Shown: positions 10,360-23,565, numbered from the stretch's first letter. The stretch: DNA of 64,000 nt from Taenia hydatigena (GCA_036345935.2 JADWOT020000001.1:29178851-29242850); one strand, 5' to 3'. Made by a program: numbers and translations. The notes: generated by a model not told the origin, from the letters alone.

Positions 10360-10880
10360 CAGTTCCATTTGTCTTTCAACGCCAATTTTACAGACATAGG
10401 GCACAAAGGTCAGGATGTTAATTTTAGGCAAACGCCCAAAAGGAAAAGTTGGTCATGCACTAGATCCGACCCAAATTACTGCGGTCACCAAGTGAAAGAA
10501 ATTCAGGCATGTAAGCGCCTCATGTTTTGTGACTAGAAAGTCATCGATTGTGACAGAGGTAGTACATGGTGGTACCACATCCCAATAATGCCGACTCAGA
10601 ACGAACTAGATTCTCATAAGGGTGAATGGTTGGCATTGCTCAAAAGAATTCTGGCAGTCTTATTTGTCTTTCAATGCTATTTTCACAAACATAGGGCACA
10701 TAGGACAGGATGCTAACTTTAGGCAAACAATCAACTGGCAAAGTTGGTCATGCACTAGATCCGACCCGAACTACTGCGGTCACTACGTGAGAGGAATGCA
10801 GGTATGCAAGCGCCTCGTGTTTCGTGACTAGGCAGTCATCAATTGTGACAGAAGTGGTACTCAGTGGTACCACATCCCAC
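10360..10880 (+). repeat. Tandem duplication, period about 295 bp
   Basis: TTTGTCTTTCAA occurs at 10,368 and 10,663, followed in both by ACATAGGGCACA, GTTGGTCATGCACTAGATCC, ACTGCGGTCAC, AAGCGCCTC and GGTGGTACCACATCCCA or its near match. About 85 percent identical. The copies lie inside the inverted-repeat loop. Confidence 0.85.
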
Positions 10881-11059
10881 AATCTAGTTTCCCACAAGAG
10901 TGAATGATTGTAGGAGGAGTAGGACCACCTTGCTTCCCTTGTTACGAGTGGACTGAGAGCAAGCGCTCTTTATTGGTGGCACAATAAACAGAGCAGAGAG
11001 ACGAGAGTTGCGCTCATTCGAGCAGTATCCTTCTCCATCGAAGGCAGATGACGATGGTT

Positions 11060-11330
11060 CCGTAGAATGAAGCGTGTTCGTCGTACACTTCGCGTCTAAC
11101 ATTGAGGACTACTTACTCAAGTATGTATATCGCAGATGCGCCGACGTGATGAAGCGACTAGAGAACTGTCTCTTTTGCCACGTGACGTGGCAGTCACTCT
11201 GGTCGTTAAAATCGGCGAAGTGTGCGTGTCGACGACTCTTCCTCCCCGCAATAGTATCCGCCCTTCTCTAAACGTACATCATCTCAGCCACTCAACCTCG
11301 TTCATGTCATCAGTGATGTAGAATGTCCTC
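11060..11330 (+). repeat. SINE-like dispersed repeat, plus copy
   Basis: Family core resembles GTGTTCGnCGAACGCTTC, then a TTGAGGACTACTTAG box, a GCGCCGACGTGATGAAGCG box and a downstream TCATCAGTGATG box. Related copies: plus at 22,690-22,810, 54,450-54,730, 55,490-55,790; minus at 10,030-10,160, 19,020-19,360, 35,740-35,830, 36,105-36,320, 41,260-41,400. No clear A/B-box tRNA head was confirmed. Confidence 0.65.
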
Positions 11331-12539
11331 TGTCTGCACTCAATCTACTGGCTTAGGAGGAGCAAAGTGAAACCAGAAACCAGTCATGAATGCTGGTTGG
11401 TCAGCTATTTATCGAGCTCGCTTCCTAGTCAATCCCCTCTCTGACTGCAACACCAGCATGAAGCAGTTTGGGAGGCGTGTCAATTGTTTTTCAAAACAAC
11501 ATGCTGTGGGAGGCTGGATATCGCTTAAAGGATCTCACAGACGAAACACAAGACTCTCGACAAATAAGAACTGAGAATCGAGACAGTCTCTACACATCAG
11601 TGATACCATCTTGGGTATTGAGTTACAGCAGCCTCTACGTGATCTTCACTAACATGCGAGATGTCCACCGAAAATGCCCTCAAATGTTTCTCTGTTAATT
11701 TCACCCTTAGTGACTCATTGGCGTCCATATTGTCAAAAATGTACCTACCAGAAGAAGGAAAGCAACATCATTGATTAGACGCAGGAGGGTGGGGTGTTAT
11801 GGGTTCTCGGAATCCCAGCAAACTCCAAGTCTTCCGACAATTGCTCAAAGATCAAGAGCGATCTGTAACCATCTATACGCATAATAGGAATCGCCCAGAA
11901 CACAGACTCATATGCAGGCGTCTTCGCCGCTGCCTGGTTTCCTTGCCAGCTCCCATTAACCTATGCGCACCTTGACTCATTCGTTAAATGGGTAACAGTG
12001 GCTCTGTCTTCAGGCGTCTACCCGATGAGTTCCTCCATTCTAGTTTGACCAAACCATATACCTGACCAACCAGCTGCTCAACTGATTAGTTCTTAGCGCG
12101 GCTTACCCCATCACATTTTTTTACGTTCTCTGGAGGCGTTGATGTCACCCCTCCAGACCTTGATGTCTTCATGACGAAGATGCTAGCAGACGATAGTCTC
12201 AAGATCTGAGGTGAAGGTAATCAAAGTGAGGGAGGGTAAGAATTTTATATCAGACTTTTGGAACTCTCACTTGCTTTTGCGTTGCTGTTTTACGACAAAA
12301 ACCCACGTTTTGGCAAAATTGATGGCGTTCGACAATGAGCTCAGATTGCGAAGAAGAGGTTGGACCTAAAAAACCGAAGTTGATTGCATTGCATTGTATA
12401 AGCAGTGCAAAGTCCAGCTGGGGGAGGACAAAATGCGCAAAGCAACTTCCTGTTCGACACTGTCTTCACTTCACCGAAAAGTGAGAATAGCGATGTGGTT
12501 GGCTCATTGCTCTTAGGAGCGAAGACAAAGACTTGAATT
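11331..12539. other. No gene assigned
   Basis: Only short random-looking open frames; no recognisable protein, repeat pair or RNA gene found. Confidence 0.4.
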
Positions 12540-13240
12540 TTGTGTGCGTGGCAGCGATTAGCCAGGAAGGCGATGTGAGCTGCTGTTGCGAGCATGGATC
12601 GAATGTAACAAATCTAGCGAATAATGCTGTGCTTAACAAAAAACCTCCTTTAATTCTTAATCAAATTTAAGATGCATTTAGCGGTCATGTTGTGAGAGTG
12701 AACGATAGGTTGAGGTGAGGAGAGCAAATGGTCAAAGAAGAGACATGGGAGGAAATGGGCTGACGCGTAGATTTAAATGCATGGATTCGCAAGTTGTGGG
12801 ATTATTACATTCACTAAGTTAATGGCAAGAAGATTTAGTGTTACTTTACTAATCATCACCTTGCTGGCGAATTGTCGAGTTTTCCAAGTCGTTGACATCT
12901 GCTTCAGTTCTAATAGCTAGTTGAACCAAGTTTCTGTCATCTAACAACACTTCTTTTGCTAAATCTAAGCTTTGGACTGATGAATTGGCGATGCCTTACT
13001 TTTAATTTACCCTACACTCGTAAAGTCAGCACTGAACAGCCTCTGGTGTCAAATGTTTGGAATTACATCTCGGAAACTTGACGAGGTTGACTGGTCAGTG
13101 CTTGCACAACTCGCGCAGTAACACTTCAAATTCTGATCATACTGTCTGGCGATGGTGGCCACCGTGGAGGTAATTGATACTTTTTGAGATACGAGCACTA
13201 GTAAGATGTCAGATTTTCTGTGTACATCGTCACCGTCTCT
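12540..13240 (-). repeat. Right arm of a long inverted repeat
   Basis: Reverse complement of 9315-10000; the anchor AGCCTCTGGTGTCAAATGTT at about 13,037 pairs with 9528-9548. The arms enclose about 2.5 kb holding the tandem duplication and a SINE-like copy. The small minus open frame 12,341-12,595 lies partly inside this arm. Confidence 0.8.
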
Positions 13241-15040
13241 GAGATTGCTGCAGCTGCTGAAGAGTTGATGTGTAAAGACACGCTTTTAACTGCCGAATAG
13301 ATCTGCCAGTTTTGTCACGCTTGCCTTGCTAAACCATTCTCTTGGTCAGGCGATGAGGCGTTCTGAAGACATGCTTCTCGTTAAGGAAGGGAACTAAATC
13401 CATACTGGCAACGATGACTTCCAAGCAGCGTAAGGCTACTTCCGTTCCATTGCGACGGGCAGAGTAGGGAATTGAAGGTCGAAGAAAAGTTGATAAACGC
13501 AAACTTCATTTTGCAGACTTCTACGGATAAGTTGCTAAACTTCTGACCTTGAAGATGGAAATGGGGTGCAAGGAGCAGCCTCACCTTGCATGGAGGATGA
13601 CATTCCCCCCAATTCGGATAAAGATCGTTTAAGAGGCTTCAACGAGGTGCATTATCATCATATTGCAACTTTTTTGTACTAAGTGATTACCTGTCACAAT
13701 GAAAGAGTTGTCGGCTCATCTGCGTTTTTTACCTGCCGCCAAACCCATCGTTATGTATCTACACAACGTGATTGCAACGTTTCAGGTCAGGCCTGATATG
13801 TGGCCCACCAACATTTTCAGGCATTAACTACCCTTTAACCGGTTGACTAACTTGTCATTCGTTCGTGACGCTATCAAATCAAAAGATTCCAATCCTTTAG
13901 TTAGATGAGAATAAGTGCATTAGGCTATGGCTAGTATGTACTGTGGTAGCTGTCAGTGGGCGGTTCTAAGCTATGATTAAACAAAGCAACCGGTAAAACA
14001 CATCACTTTCTTTCCTACTTGACAGCTATGCGCAACTGCAAGACGTCAACGGGATTGCAGGGAGCTTCTTATGACGCGCTCAAACCCTACAAGGAGACTT
14101 GGTAGGAACGCATACCTTAAGGGTGTGCGGCGTCTTACTGACCACAAGCCTAGTAATGGCATCAACTGGCCGAGGCACAAGTTTCCGGCCCTGCGTTTGG
14201 CAGTACCATGGTCATGCATCAGTGGACTTGACTTTTCAAAGGTACATCTACCAGCCCCGATAAATTCTAGGCCTCGCCTGACTTCGTCCTTACAACAGTC
14301 TAGTCGGCTTTACTATTGCATTCGTTACGCTTACTTCTTGCAAGTGTGATACCCACAGAGGTGTTCTTCCGACTAAGCGAATCCTCGTAATTTCAGGGGT
14401 GTTAGAACCCACCAGGGAGATATGAGACAGAAAAGAACAAATAAGGGAGAATTTTTCTTATTTCCTTGCTCGTCAGACTCTACTGCTGTGAGTAGCTGTC
14501 CCTGACTTCCTCTGAGTTACCACTGCCTGTGATATTTGATTAACGCGATAGCTGGTTTAGTCCAACGGGTCAGATGATAAATGAGCAGCGGGTACTTAAG
14601 AGAGATTAAGATGAGTAGCATGAGAGTCTCGAATGCAGATACTGTTAAATACCCAAGCGGGAACTAAGAACATGGCTTTTGATTTTAAGGAATTGATTAC
14701 TAAAGATTTGTTACGATATCACAGGATCGGATGAGTGAGTCGAAGAAGGGAAGGCAGAGAGAGCTGGACTTCTTAAAGAGGGGAACGGGTGGGTGCCACA
14801 ATCGCTACCCTTGATGAGCTGCAGTATTTGAAGCAACTTTTAAGCATTCCTATATTTTCCCTCTTTTAATAAAAACGCGAAACTACGTGTGCCACATAAC
14901 AGGCACTACACCCAGCAAGGGACTTTCCGGTCTTGTTGCGGTCTCCTTTCCACAGTCCAGCTCTTTTAGTCACGAGCCGCACACGCACCTACCTTCCCAC
15001 ACAAGCGAACAAGCTAGCTGACTGACTGGCAGATGGGCAT
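13241..15040. other. No gene assigned
   Basis: A basic open frame at 14,071-14,349 (92 codons) has no family resemblance and no splice signals that stand out. Nothing else supportable. Confidence 0.4.
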
Positions 15041-15270
15041 GGAAAGACGTCTCGCAGATGCATTCGTTGTCTGACCTCATCATCAAGTCACCGAAGTGTT
15101 GGAAGGGCTATATGGCTGGCTCATCAATCGTCGAGGCGAAGATGACATGACTCTGTCGCAGAGAAATTGTCAATTTTCGACAGCTCCAACAAGCCTATGG
15201 AGGGTTGGTACACATCTACATCAACTTCAAACATAATGAACTACAAGCCTGAACATTTGCCTTTCTCCAC
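15040..15270 (+). repeat. Dispersed repeat shared with 36.56-36.80 kb
   Basis: GGAAAGACGTCTCGC at 15,040 and 36,568, then CATTCGTTGTC, TGGCTGGCTCATCAAT and GACATGACT..GCAGAG in both. The copy at 36.6 kb runs on into an open Cys-rich frame; this one is broken. Confidence 0.75.
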
Positions 15271-16479
15271 CTGACTTAAGAGGCGTGTCAGGCCGTCCAT
15301 AGGGCAGTGCAATTACAGTCAACTTGCACAGCCGTAGTCGTTTCCGCCTCATTGCTAATTACTGTGCTCAGACCTGCTTACTGATCACTTCCTAAACTTA
15401 TTCGGTCACTTTCGATTACTTTCTTCAGAATCGTAGTACTAGTGTTGCCTATTTCCTGACTTACTGTCACTGCACACACTCGATTGACAAATGATTAACC
15501 GGACTTGTAAAAAACCATTTTCCTTCCCACAAATAGCTAATGCCTAATTGCCCTTCAAACATTTCAACAGCTCTTCTGCACAGCATCAGCTTCGCAGCAT
15601 GTTGAAGCGCTGACAATACAAATGCGAAACAAAACCGCATTTTTAAATCACGAGATTTCAGTCTGTGCTACTAATGGGCATGTTTTCAGTGTTCTTGGTA
15701 ACCGATCCACTGGTTTACGAGGTACAGATCCCCTCCAAACAACACACCTTTAGTGGCAGCCAGTACCGTGATCGTTGCACCTCCTTCTAGTACAAAATAT
15801 CCTTCAGACATCGTGGATGCCAGTCTCGGAGAATGGCAGCTGAATATTCACTTCATCATCATGAGGTGTAATTAGTGGATCCCCTTTAACCTCCTGCACA
15901 AGTTGACCGTAATTGCATTAATGGAGTAGGATTCGCCACTCCTCCATGGACAGATGTGCACGCCACTTAAGACGGGTGAGAGAGGGTGGCGGATATTCAG
16001 CCTTCCAGTTTATTTTGGGTCAAGTTTGGACGTACAAGCTCATGGTGTAATGTTTAAAGTTGACGTAGAGGCGTCGGACATGGACATGACGTCTTACTAG
16101 CCTATTCACCAATTAGTCAGTTCGCTCGTTTGCTTGCATGGGAAGACAGGCGTGTGGACGACTCATGACTGAAGTAGCTAGACTGTGAGAAGCAGGACAC
16201 TATCATTTTATTCCTCCACATAGGTGCTCAATTATCTCAAATTTAAGCCTATGCTCCCAGCAACCATCTAAGCACTCAATAGCACTTGCATTTAAAGCAC
16301 TCATGCTACTCATCCTTACCTCTCTTGAGTACTCGTTAGCATTCATGCTCCGACCCGTTCAGCTGCTCAACTACCTCGTTAACCGACTATTTTAAATAAG
16401 AGTAGGATAGGAGCAGCAACACACAGCAGTAGACTCTCCTATGAGGCTAACACAAGCAACCAATTCATAGCAAATGGAA

Positions 16480-17265
16480 TCATTGTGTGATTATGTCTTC
16501 TTTGTACTTCTCGTCAAGCATGTTGTGCTGACTGACGTATCAGGATTCGAAAAGGCCGTGTTAATTACAGCCTTCACATTGTCATCACATGCTTCTAGCG
16601 CTCGTTTCGCCTACATACGAAGAATAATAAGCCCACTCTAGTGGTGAGCAGGCGCCTTCTCACGCGGCGGTTTGTGCACGACTCTCCCGTGTACTCCAGT
16701 AGGCAGACGTTAGAAGCACGCACATACACTACTGAAATAACGCAAGCAGCACCAGACCACATAGATCTTAGATGCCTTCTATGGCTGACAATCGTTTCCT
16801 TCACGTAGGCTCTCAATGATGGCCAAAGAGGCGTGACAGTAAAACGACATTATTGTGGGATCAGTAGACCTGTGATGGAATCTTCTGGGTAAGGAAGCAG
16901 GGGAGGAATGCAACTCACAAGACCCTCCTTCATATCCATTTCAAGCAGTGGCAAAGGCATCCAAGTGCTCCATCAGCTAGTTCGACGCTGCCTCCGTGTT
17001 CGAGATGGTTGTTAGACGAACACGCTGATAGGCGTTGCGTGTAAAGCCCACTCCTTGATAGCTACAATTGTTGGTGATTGGTTTCACCTAGCAGATACGA
17101 TTAAAGCAAATCAAGTTCTAAAGACTACAACCAAATACGGCTCATGACTCATTGCTGTGACTCTTAAAGATAAATAGGAGGATGGCGTCTTCGATTTAAT
17201 TGTAAGCCTAAAGGAAGGTGCTTAGTAGAGTAGAAGGGGGAAGCGCCATCACTTCGATGAACGAG
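16480..17265 (+). repeat. Duplicated block shared with 49.93-50.90 kb, left copy
   Basis: Extended collinear similarity: TTTGTACTTCT..GTCAAGC, TTTCGCCTACATACGAA, GCAGGCGCCTTC, GTTTGTGCACG, CTCCAGTAGGC, CTACTGAAATAAC, TATGGCTGACAATCGT, AACTCACAAGA and ATACG(G/A)CTCATGACTCAT. About 80 percent identical with indels. Confidence 0.8.
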
Positions 17266-17399
17266 GAATGAAAAGGCACATCACAATCAAATGCCGCTAG
17301 CACAAGTAATCCAGCAAGAATGAACCAAACAAGATCTTTGAGACACCTGACAATCAATAGGTAGCAAAAATATCATAAGACATTTATTTTCTGACCCAG

Positions 17400-18260
17400 G
17401 ACTGATTGCTTTTAACTCAAAAACTAGTATGAGGACCGACGCAAAAAATCACTCATCACCGGTGCTATAAACGAAACTCAAAATACATAAACAATTAAAT
17501 TTCATATTATTTAATTACGCATTTGAGTACAAAGGTCTTTTTCATCACCTAAGAGATGGTTTACATTTTAGATGCATGAGAATTTGCTAGTTCTGCCCCA
17601 GCTGGTGGTCCTCCTCTCACAACTTGTGGTAGCATAATACAATCGCTTTTAGCGTTTTTAGAAGCAACTTATAATCCTTTAATACCAAAGTAGGAAATTT
17701 GGATAGAAAATGTGTGACGCTGGCCTCTAAGTGATTTCAAATTCGTGCAAGGACCAGTAGAAACAGAAACATCTTTGGAAAATAGCAAGTAGCAGTATCT
17801 GCTCAAATGACTCGTTAGTAGCATGTGCTATCCACAACTCAAATAGTACGCTTCCCAATACAAGTTTAAATGGTTTATAAAATTTAACAGCCCATCAGAG
17901 AAGCGACCACATAAAGCTGCTGCCAACAAACGCTAAGCACAACATCCTCACCGAATCGAAGCCCACGGGCAGCACCCAGAGTGGAAAGGGCTAGCTACCA
18001 TCCACATTGTGCGCGTCCATCCACAGGAGGAGTTGGGTCTAACTACTTAGCCACATTCAACTTTTGTAGGAGCCAAAGCCGACCCAGAGAGAGCTTGAGC
18101 ATCTGCATGCTTTGGATGTGGGGAAAGGTGACCAAGCAATAGGAACGAAGCACCATCGTCCATTCACTGAGCGGATCAGAAACCTGAGAAATGAAACCTC
18201 GCACTGCACCTGCGCCGAATAAGTCGCGATGTAGACCTGTTCAAATAAAATATTAGCGCG
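17400..18260 (+). repeat. Duplicated block shared with 22.94-23.56 kb, left copy
   Basis: Long near-identical islands: ATAGCATGTGCTATCCACAA-type box, AAGCTGCTGCCAACAAACGC, GTGCGCGTCCATCCACAGGA and GCATGCTTTGGATGTGGGGA. About 85 percent identical over 700-800 bp with an indel of about 200 bp. Confidence 0.88.
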
Positions 18261-18794
18261 TAACATTTGTCAGCAGTCGGCTCCTCCCACCACTGACATT
18301 AGACCCTTCCCCATTCAAAGACGCCTTGGTCTTCTCTGCTTCCATCTTGCCTTTCCTATGAACAGTAAACTCGTTCGTGTTTGTTGCTGCCTTTAGCGAT
18401 TTCAGCAGGTAGAGAACTGTCCCCTCTCGTTCCTTGTATTGGACATGTTAGGCAGAGGTTGTTGAACCCAAAGTACAACAAGGATTGCAATCGGGCAGGA
18501 TGCTTGAAAGGACTAATGGACGAGATGGCTTGTTGAAGTGGTTAAGGAAAATGTAATAACTGAATGGCTACTGTGGCTAGACGCACAAATCGATGGGTAA
18601 AAGAAGAAGAAAAGAATTGAACGGACGATGCACGAGTAGCATGTGGATGGATGGATTGATGGCCGGTTGCAAGAAGGTCCACGTAAATGCAAAGATAAGC
18701 CAACCATAGAACGCATACTTCGTAAATGATTGGAATGCTTGGTGCGTGCATGAATGCAGCCGAGATGGATGAGTGCAGATGCTCAACTTTGCTC

Positions 18795-18935
18795 TGGAGC
18801 AGATCTGGCCCCCGCAAAAGTTGGATTTGGCCAATTAGCTAGATCTAAATTCTCCTGTGGGTGGACGTGCACAAATAAATGTCGGTTAGACCCTTCTGTT
18901 CGCGCGTAGTGTCAGCGACCTTTAACATGGTGAGG
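18795..18935 (+). repeat. Fragment of the LPQKLNVA-type repeat
   Basis: CCGCAAAAGTTGGATTTGGCC reads PQKLDLA in the same frame as better copies at 55,190-55,380 and 58,640-58,900 (plus), and the minus-sense copies at 18,140-18,042 and 23,440-23,342. It has an early stop. Confidence 0.6.
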
Positions 18936-19019
18936 AGTTTAGTTGGTGGGCAGTAGCTATCCGTGGTCGATTTCCTGGCATACTGCAATAGGTCCGGCGT
19001 TCATCCCATTCAACTTGAC

Positions 19020-19360
19020 CATCACTTTCTGAGGCCGAGTAGCTTAAATGTAGGTGGGCGGCATTCTCCATTACTAGTCGCATGAGTAACGAGGTAGCTT
19101 GATAAGGATGAAGAACGTAAGAGAAGACCTGGTGCTGTCACCACTTCGTCGTCGCCTTTGTGACAGATGCTGCTGCGAGGAGGCAGAGATACATGCACAC
19201 GCGCCGCTCTGCTGACACGAACGGCCTGATCATCCAATACACTACATCATCCACTAATAGATGCAGACCACGAGCGGCTTCGTCAAGTAGGCACATTTGT
19301 AGTATTTATACGCTGGACTAAGTAGTTCTCAAGGTTAGACGAAGGGTGTTCGACGAATAC
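19020..19360 (-). repeat. SINE-like dispersed repeat, long minus copy
   Basis: Reverse complement of 54,450-54,730: the GCAGCAGC, GTCTTCTCTTACG and CGGCTTCGTCAAGTAGGCAC boxes pair with CAGCAGCACTT, CCTTCTCTTAACG and GTGCCGAAGTG. This pair defines an element of at least about 300 bp. Confidence 0.7.
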
Positions 19361-19795
19361 GATTCTTTACACAGAATTGGCATCATTTGTGCCTTCAAAG
19401 GAGAAAAGGACTCGCTCTGCCTGCCCTCACTCTATCGTAATGAGGGAGGAAAGTCAAGTGTCACACCGCTCAAAAATTTGTTAAAAAAGAATGTGAACGA
19501 AAGACAACAATCTAGCTACTCCATTCGCAGGTGGTGCAAGCTTTACGGCCCATCTAAGTTAGCAAGGAAGGACATTCGTGTGATAAGCTGGGAAGATCAC
19601 CGACTTCTTACCCACCCACCTACCTATCTGCGTTGGGTGCACTATCCACCCGCGTATGGAGACTATCATCCTGCGCAGATCCTAATGTCGAATCGACTGA
19701 GGCTTCTGGTGACAAACGTGTCCAGATGGGTGTCTCAGGGAGAGAAATTGCGAGCAGTTTCAACCTCCGGCTTTTGGACTTTAGATGTCGATTAG
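19346..19795 (+). other. Unassigned 149-codon open frame
   Basis: Open for 450 nt but starts inside the minus SINE-like copy, and a part (TATCTGCGTTGG..) recurs near 33,489-33,530. No recognisable domain. Probably chance, perhaps a repeat relic. Confidence 0.2.
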
Positions 19796-19999
19796 GCTGG
19801 CCCACACGCGATCTCTTGACATGTTTGACGATGTAGGGATTCCAAGGAGAAAATCGACACACGCCATCCACATTTCCCCTGCTACCAATGCTTGTGCCAT
19901 TACCTTCTACCTGGTACTGCCCACAAGAAAGGTGACATGACAGGGTGTGGCAAAGTGAGAGGAGAGAGGGGCGGAAAGGAGATCGACTCCTAACCAAGG

Positions 20000-21150
20000 A
20001 AACAGCCTTGTGATTTTATGTGCACCCACTTTGTAATATTGTACATTTTCTGTGATTTAGCATGCTTAATACAGGTCCAGAGAGTTGAACATCTACTGTG
20101 GCCACCGTGCTGTGAGGCTTTGTAGAAGATCCAGGCAAAGTGAGAATTATAAGCTTAATTGGAGGATCCCTGTGGATCATATCCAAGGTTAATGCAATAA
20201 AGAGACCAATTAGCAATGATAATGTTGTGCAATGTGTTGGTTTAAAGGCAGAATGAGAAAGATGAGGAGAGAAATTAGCGCCTACAGTAAGGTAATCGTC
20301 CAGTTAGAAGATTAGGATTGAGTTTTGTGGATTAAATTAATCTGTAGCTTCGTGAACCCATCTCTTAGTCTAGTAGCCTCCTTCTACCTCCTGATTAGAG
20401 GAATAAAAGGCCAAGTAAATGGATCACATTTTAATATTTGAATTCAATATGCTGACAGGTCATGTTAGGTTAGTTTAGCAGAACAATGCCCATAACTTCA
20501 AGAAGGAAAGTTTTCATGTTCTTCAGAGGAATCGAGGAGCTCGAGTGGATTGTCGAGCTCTGCAACACACCTACCACGTCTAAGTGGCAATGATGAATGA
20601 TGGTATGGCTTATTCCCAAGTGCTCTACACTTGGTGCATTTCAGTGACAACTCTCTAGCCACAGGTACCACGCAGTCACAGGATGATGCTTTACCTCAGG
20701 GACCCAGTACAGTTCTGTTAGTCCCCGTTTATTTTACCTAATTAGCTAATGGTGCAACACTTATCATGAAAGTTGGCTTAAAATTAAAAAATATGACTAC
20801 AAAAGCTTGGTTTTATTTGAAGTAAGACATGGACTGCATTACTAACCTGCTAGAGTGTCCAAGTAGAGTTAACAGAATAAATTGTGAGCTTAAAATAAAT
20901 GCAGTTCGTAAGTGCGCTGTGGCAGTCATTTAAATCACCTTGCAGTGACTTCCCTCTGGATGAACGCCGACCCATCTAGTGAGAGAAGCTATGGCAAGTC
21001 GCCTGCGTGTATTCGAGGCTGACGAGCAAACTAGCCCTTCTATTCACCTATCCAGAAAACTGGCCAACTAACCATGGAATGCGCGAATACCAGTTGGACT
21101 GTTTGTCTACCTGTCATCAAGTCAGCTAGCTAGTATTTAGCAAGCTGGCA
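20000..21150. other. No gene assigned
   Basis: AT-rich sequence with no supported frame, RNA gene or repeat pair. Confidence 0.4.
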
Positions 21151-21362
21151 TACTTGTCAACTCAAATATCACCCAGTTCAGCCCCAGCCACTACATCAAT
21201 GTTAAGCAGTCTAAGAGATTTCTCAACTGATGCTCAAAACTCTACAATTAATATGTTTGGAAGGTGTATTTACATAATGTGCGGACCACTTGATGAGACG
21301 TTGATGAATCAGAAACATGGACGAAACAAAGGATTCTTGACAGACGTGAACTAAGAAACGAA

Positions 21363-21938
21363 ATGCAGTCTCTTTACATACTGTTAGGTTCATTGATGGA
21401 ATCGTTGCCCACTTTAACTCACAGTAACCTTAAAACGCTCTTTGATGGCGTGCACGGAGGTGTAAATCGCTCATTGGTGTCTTTATTGCTGTGGGGTGGA
21501 GCACGGATGCCACTTGTATCTGTTCTGAAGAGACACCTACCGGAAATAGGAAGGCGATGGCATCGATGGATGCTAGGAGATCGAGATGCTAGAGGTGTTT
21601 GCGATTCCGCCGAAAATCAAGTCTGCCGTCAACCACTCAGAGGTCAAGAGCAATCAGTTACTAATCGGATTGACCACCGCATCAGCCATCAATGGCCACA
21701 GACCTGTATCTTTACTTCAGCGAATTTCCAAGTAAGCAGGTTGTGCAAGCACTGCTTCTTTTTGGCTGGAACATCATGTTGCGGTCGCTACAATCGCAAA
21801 GAACTAGCTTCCAGGCAGAGCGAGTTGTTACGGTGTGAAATTCCTGGCTGTAAATTCAGCAGGGGTGCGCCAACACATCCGCATGAGTGCGATGGAGTGT
21901 GTGCATGTAGGCAACTTTCTCCATCACTGGTGAAGTGA
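21363..21938 (+). other. Longest open frame of the window (191 codons), function unknown
   Basis: Uninterrupted for 576 nt. The C-terminal third has Cys/His-rich stretches (SRLCKHCF, CEIPGCKF) without a known finger spacing. The box coding FQVSRLCKHC also occurs, in the same translation, on the minus strand near 27,540-27,505. In 64 kb such an ORF can arise by chance; the shared box suggests a repeat-derived frame. Confidence 0.3.
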
Positions 21939-22689
21939 TGAACGAGGTAGAGTGATGAAGGTTAAGCACAATTATAGAGGGGCTAGTTTTATCGCTGCAT
22001 CGCTTTGTCCCTTTAATAAGTGCCGCTCTAATTAGCCGAAGATGGCGGCACACACGCCGGCCTGCCAATTTGTACGGCCAGATTGACCACCTCATAATCC
22101 ACCAACGTTGATGGTGCTTTAGCCGCGTCTTTGCATTGGTTCCTTTGCAGCATATATTTGTTGGATTAAATAATAATCTTGGTTGAATGAGACGCGTTTG
22201 GTAAACACAGGATCCCATGAGGAGATGCTTGAAGTTGGCATAGACGGGTACCACCTCTCCGTGGGTTCGTTTGAGATGTTGGTATTAGACGATTTCTCTG
22301 CAATGAAGTCATATCGTCTTCCGCTTCCACGATTAATGGGCTAGCTGCTTAGCACTTTTGGCATCAGTGGCATAACAATGTTGTCCATCTTTCATTCACT
22401 CACTTTATCGAAAATGAACTCGCTTGTTGGTCTGCATGAACAGGCAGCTGTGCCCTACTCGTGACAGGAGAAGACAGATTGTGGTCCTTCATTTAATTTC
22501 GTTCTCCAATCAATTTACTTCAGTATGCCGCAGATTTCTTGCTACTCTTTTCCTCCTTAGCTTTGTTTCCTTGAGACAAGTAGAGTGAGAGCAAGTGGCG
22601 GGTACTCTCAATTGCTGGTGATGCAGTGAGCGAAGCAGAGTGATGAGGGTTATGCTGTCTTAGGGAGTCCATATCGCCCTTGAAGGAGG

Positions 22690-22810
22690 ATGACGACGCT
22701 TTCGTAGTGAATAGCGTGTTCGCCGATCGCTTCTCGGCTAGCAATGATGAATACTCAACCAAGCATATACATAGCGAATATGCCGACATAAGAGGGCGCC
22801 TGGGCATCCG
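22690..22810 (+). repeat. SINE-like dispersed repeat, plus copy
   Basis: AGCGTGTTCGCCGATCGCTTCTCGGCTAGC-type core near 22,706, followed by the ACTCAACCAAG and GAATATGCCGACAT boxes of the family. Confidence 0.65.
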
Positions 22811-22939
22811 TCCCCATTAGTTAATGATGAAATAGTTGACCCTTACCACCATGTTCCTTTTACTGGGTCGACAACGGAGGAGATGGACACCGACCTGCAT
22901 TTGGTCGACTCATTCCTAGGAAATGATGGTCAAGTGGGA

Positions 22940-23565
22940 AAGATTAAGCTCAAACATATAAACAAATAAATTTCACCTTATTTAAATAAGTACTTGTGTA
23001 CGGAAGTCTTTTTAATCCCCTAGGAGTTGGTCCTCGTTGTAGGGCATGAGATATCGCTAATTCCGCCTCATCCGTCGCTTGCAAATCAGCAAGTAACATC
23101 AGCTACTTAAATTACTCGTTAATAGCATGTGCTATCCACAATTCGAACAGCAGACTCCCATATACAAGTTTAAATAATATTTATGAAGTTTGATAGCCTA
23201 TCAGAAAACCGACCACATAAAGCTGCTGCCAACAAACGCTAAGCACAACCTCCTCGCAGAACCAAAGTCCACGGGCAGCACGCAGAGTAGAAAGGTCTAA
23301 CTACCATCCACATTGTGCGCGTCCATCCACAGGAGAAGTTAAGTCTAACTAATTAGCCACATTCAGCTTATGTGGGAGCCAGAACCGACCCAAAGAGAAT
23401 TTGAGCATCTGCATGCTTTGGATGTGGGGAAAGGTGACCAAGCGGCAGGATCGAAGCGTCGACAACGAAGAAGATGGACACCGATTTGCATTTGGTCGAC
23501 CCGTTTTGAGGAAATGATGGTCAAGTGGGAAAAGATGAACGCTAAACCTGCCACACACTACGACA
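22940..23565 (+). repeat. Duplicated block shared with 17.40-18.26 kb, right copy
   Basis: Collinear with the left copy through GCTGCTGCCAACAAACGC (23,222) and GCATGCTTTGGATGTGGGGA (about 23,411). Its end contains the minus-sense copy of the LPQKLNVA-type repeat. Confidence 0.88.

Noticed and set aside
9315..13240. Inverted repeat as terminal repeats of a DNA transposon
   Set aside because: No transposase frame in the loop and no target-site duplication recognised; the arms also resemble dispersed repeats.
14071..14349. Basic 92-codon frame as a gene
   Set aside because: No motif, splice context or repeat support; compatible with chance.
19346..19795. 149-codon frame as a gene
   Set aside because: Begins inside a SINE-like repeat, and part of it recurs at 33.5 kb.
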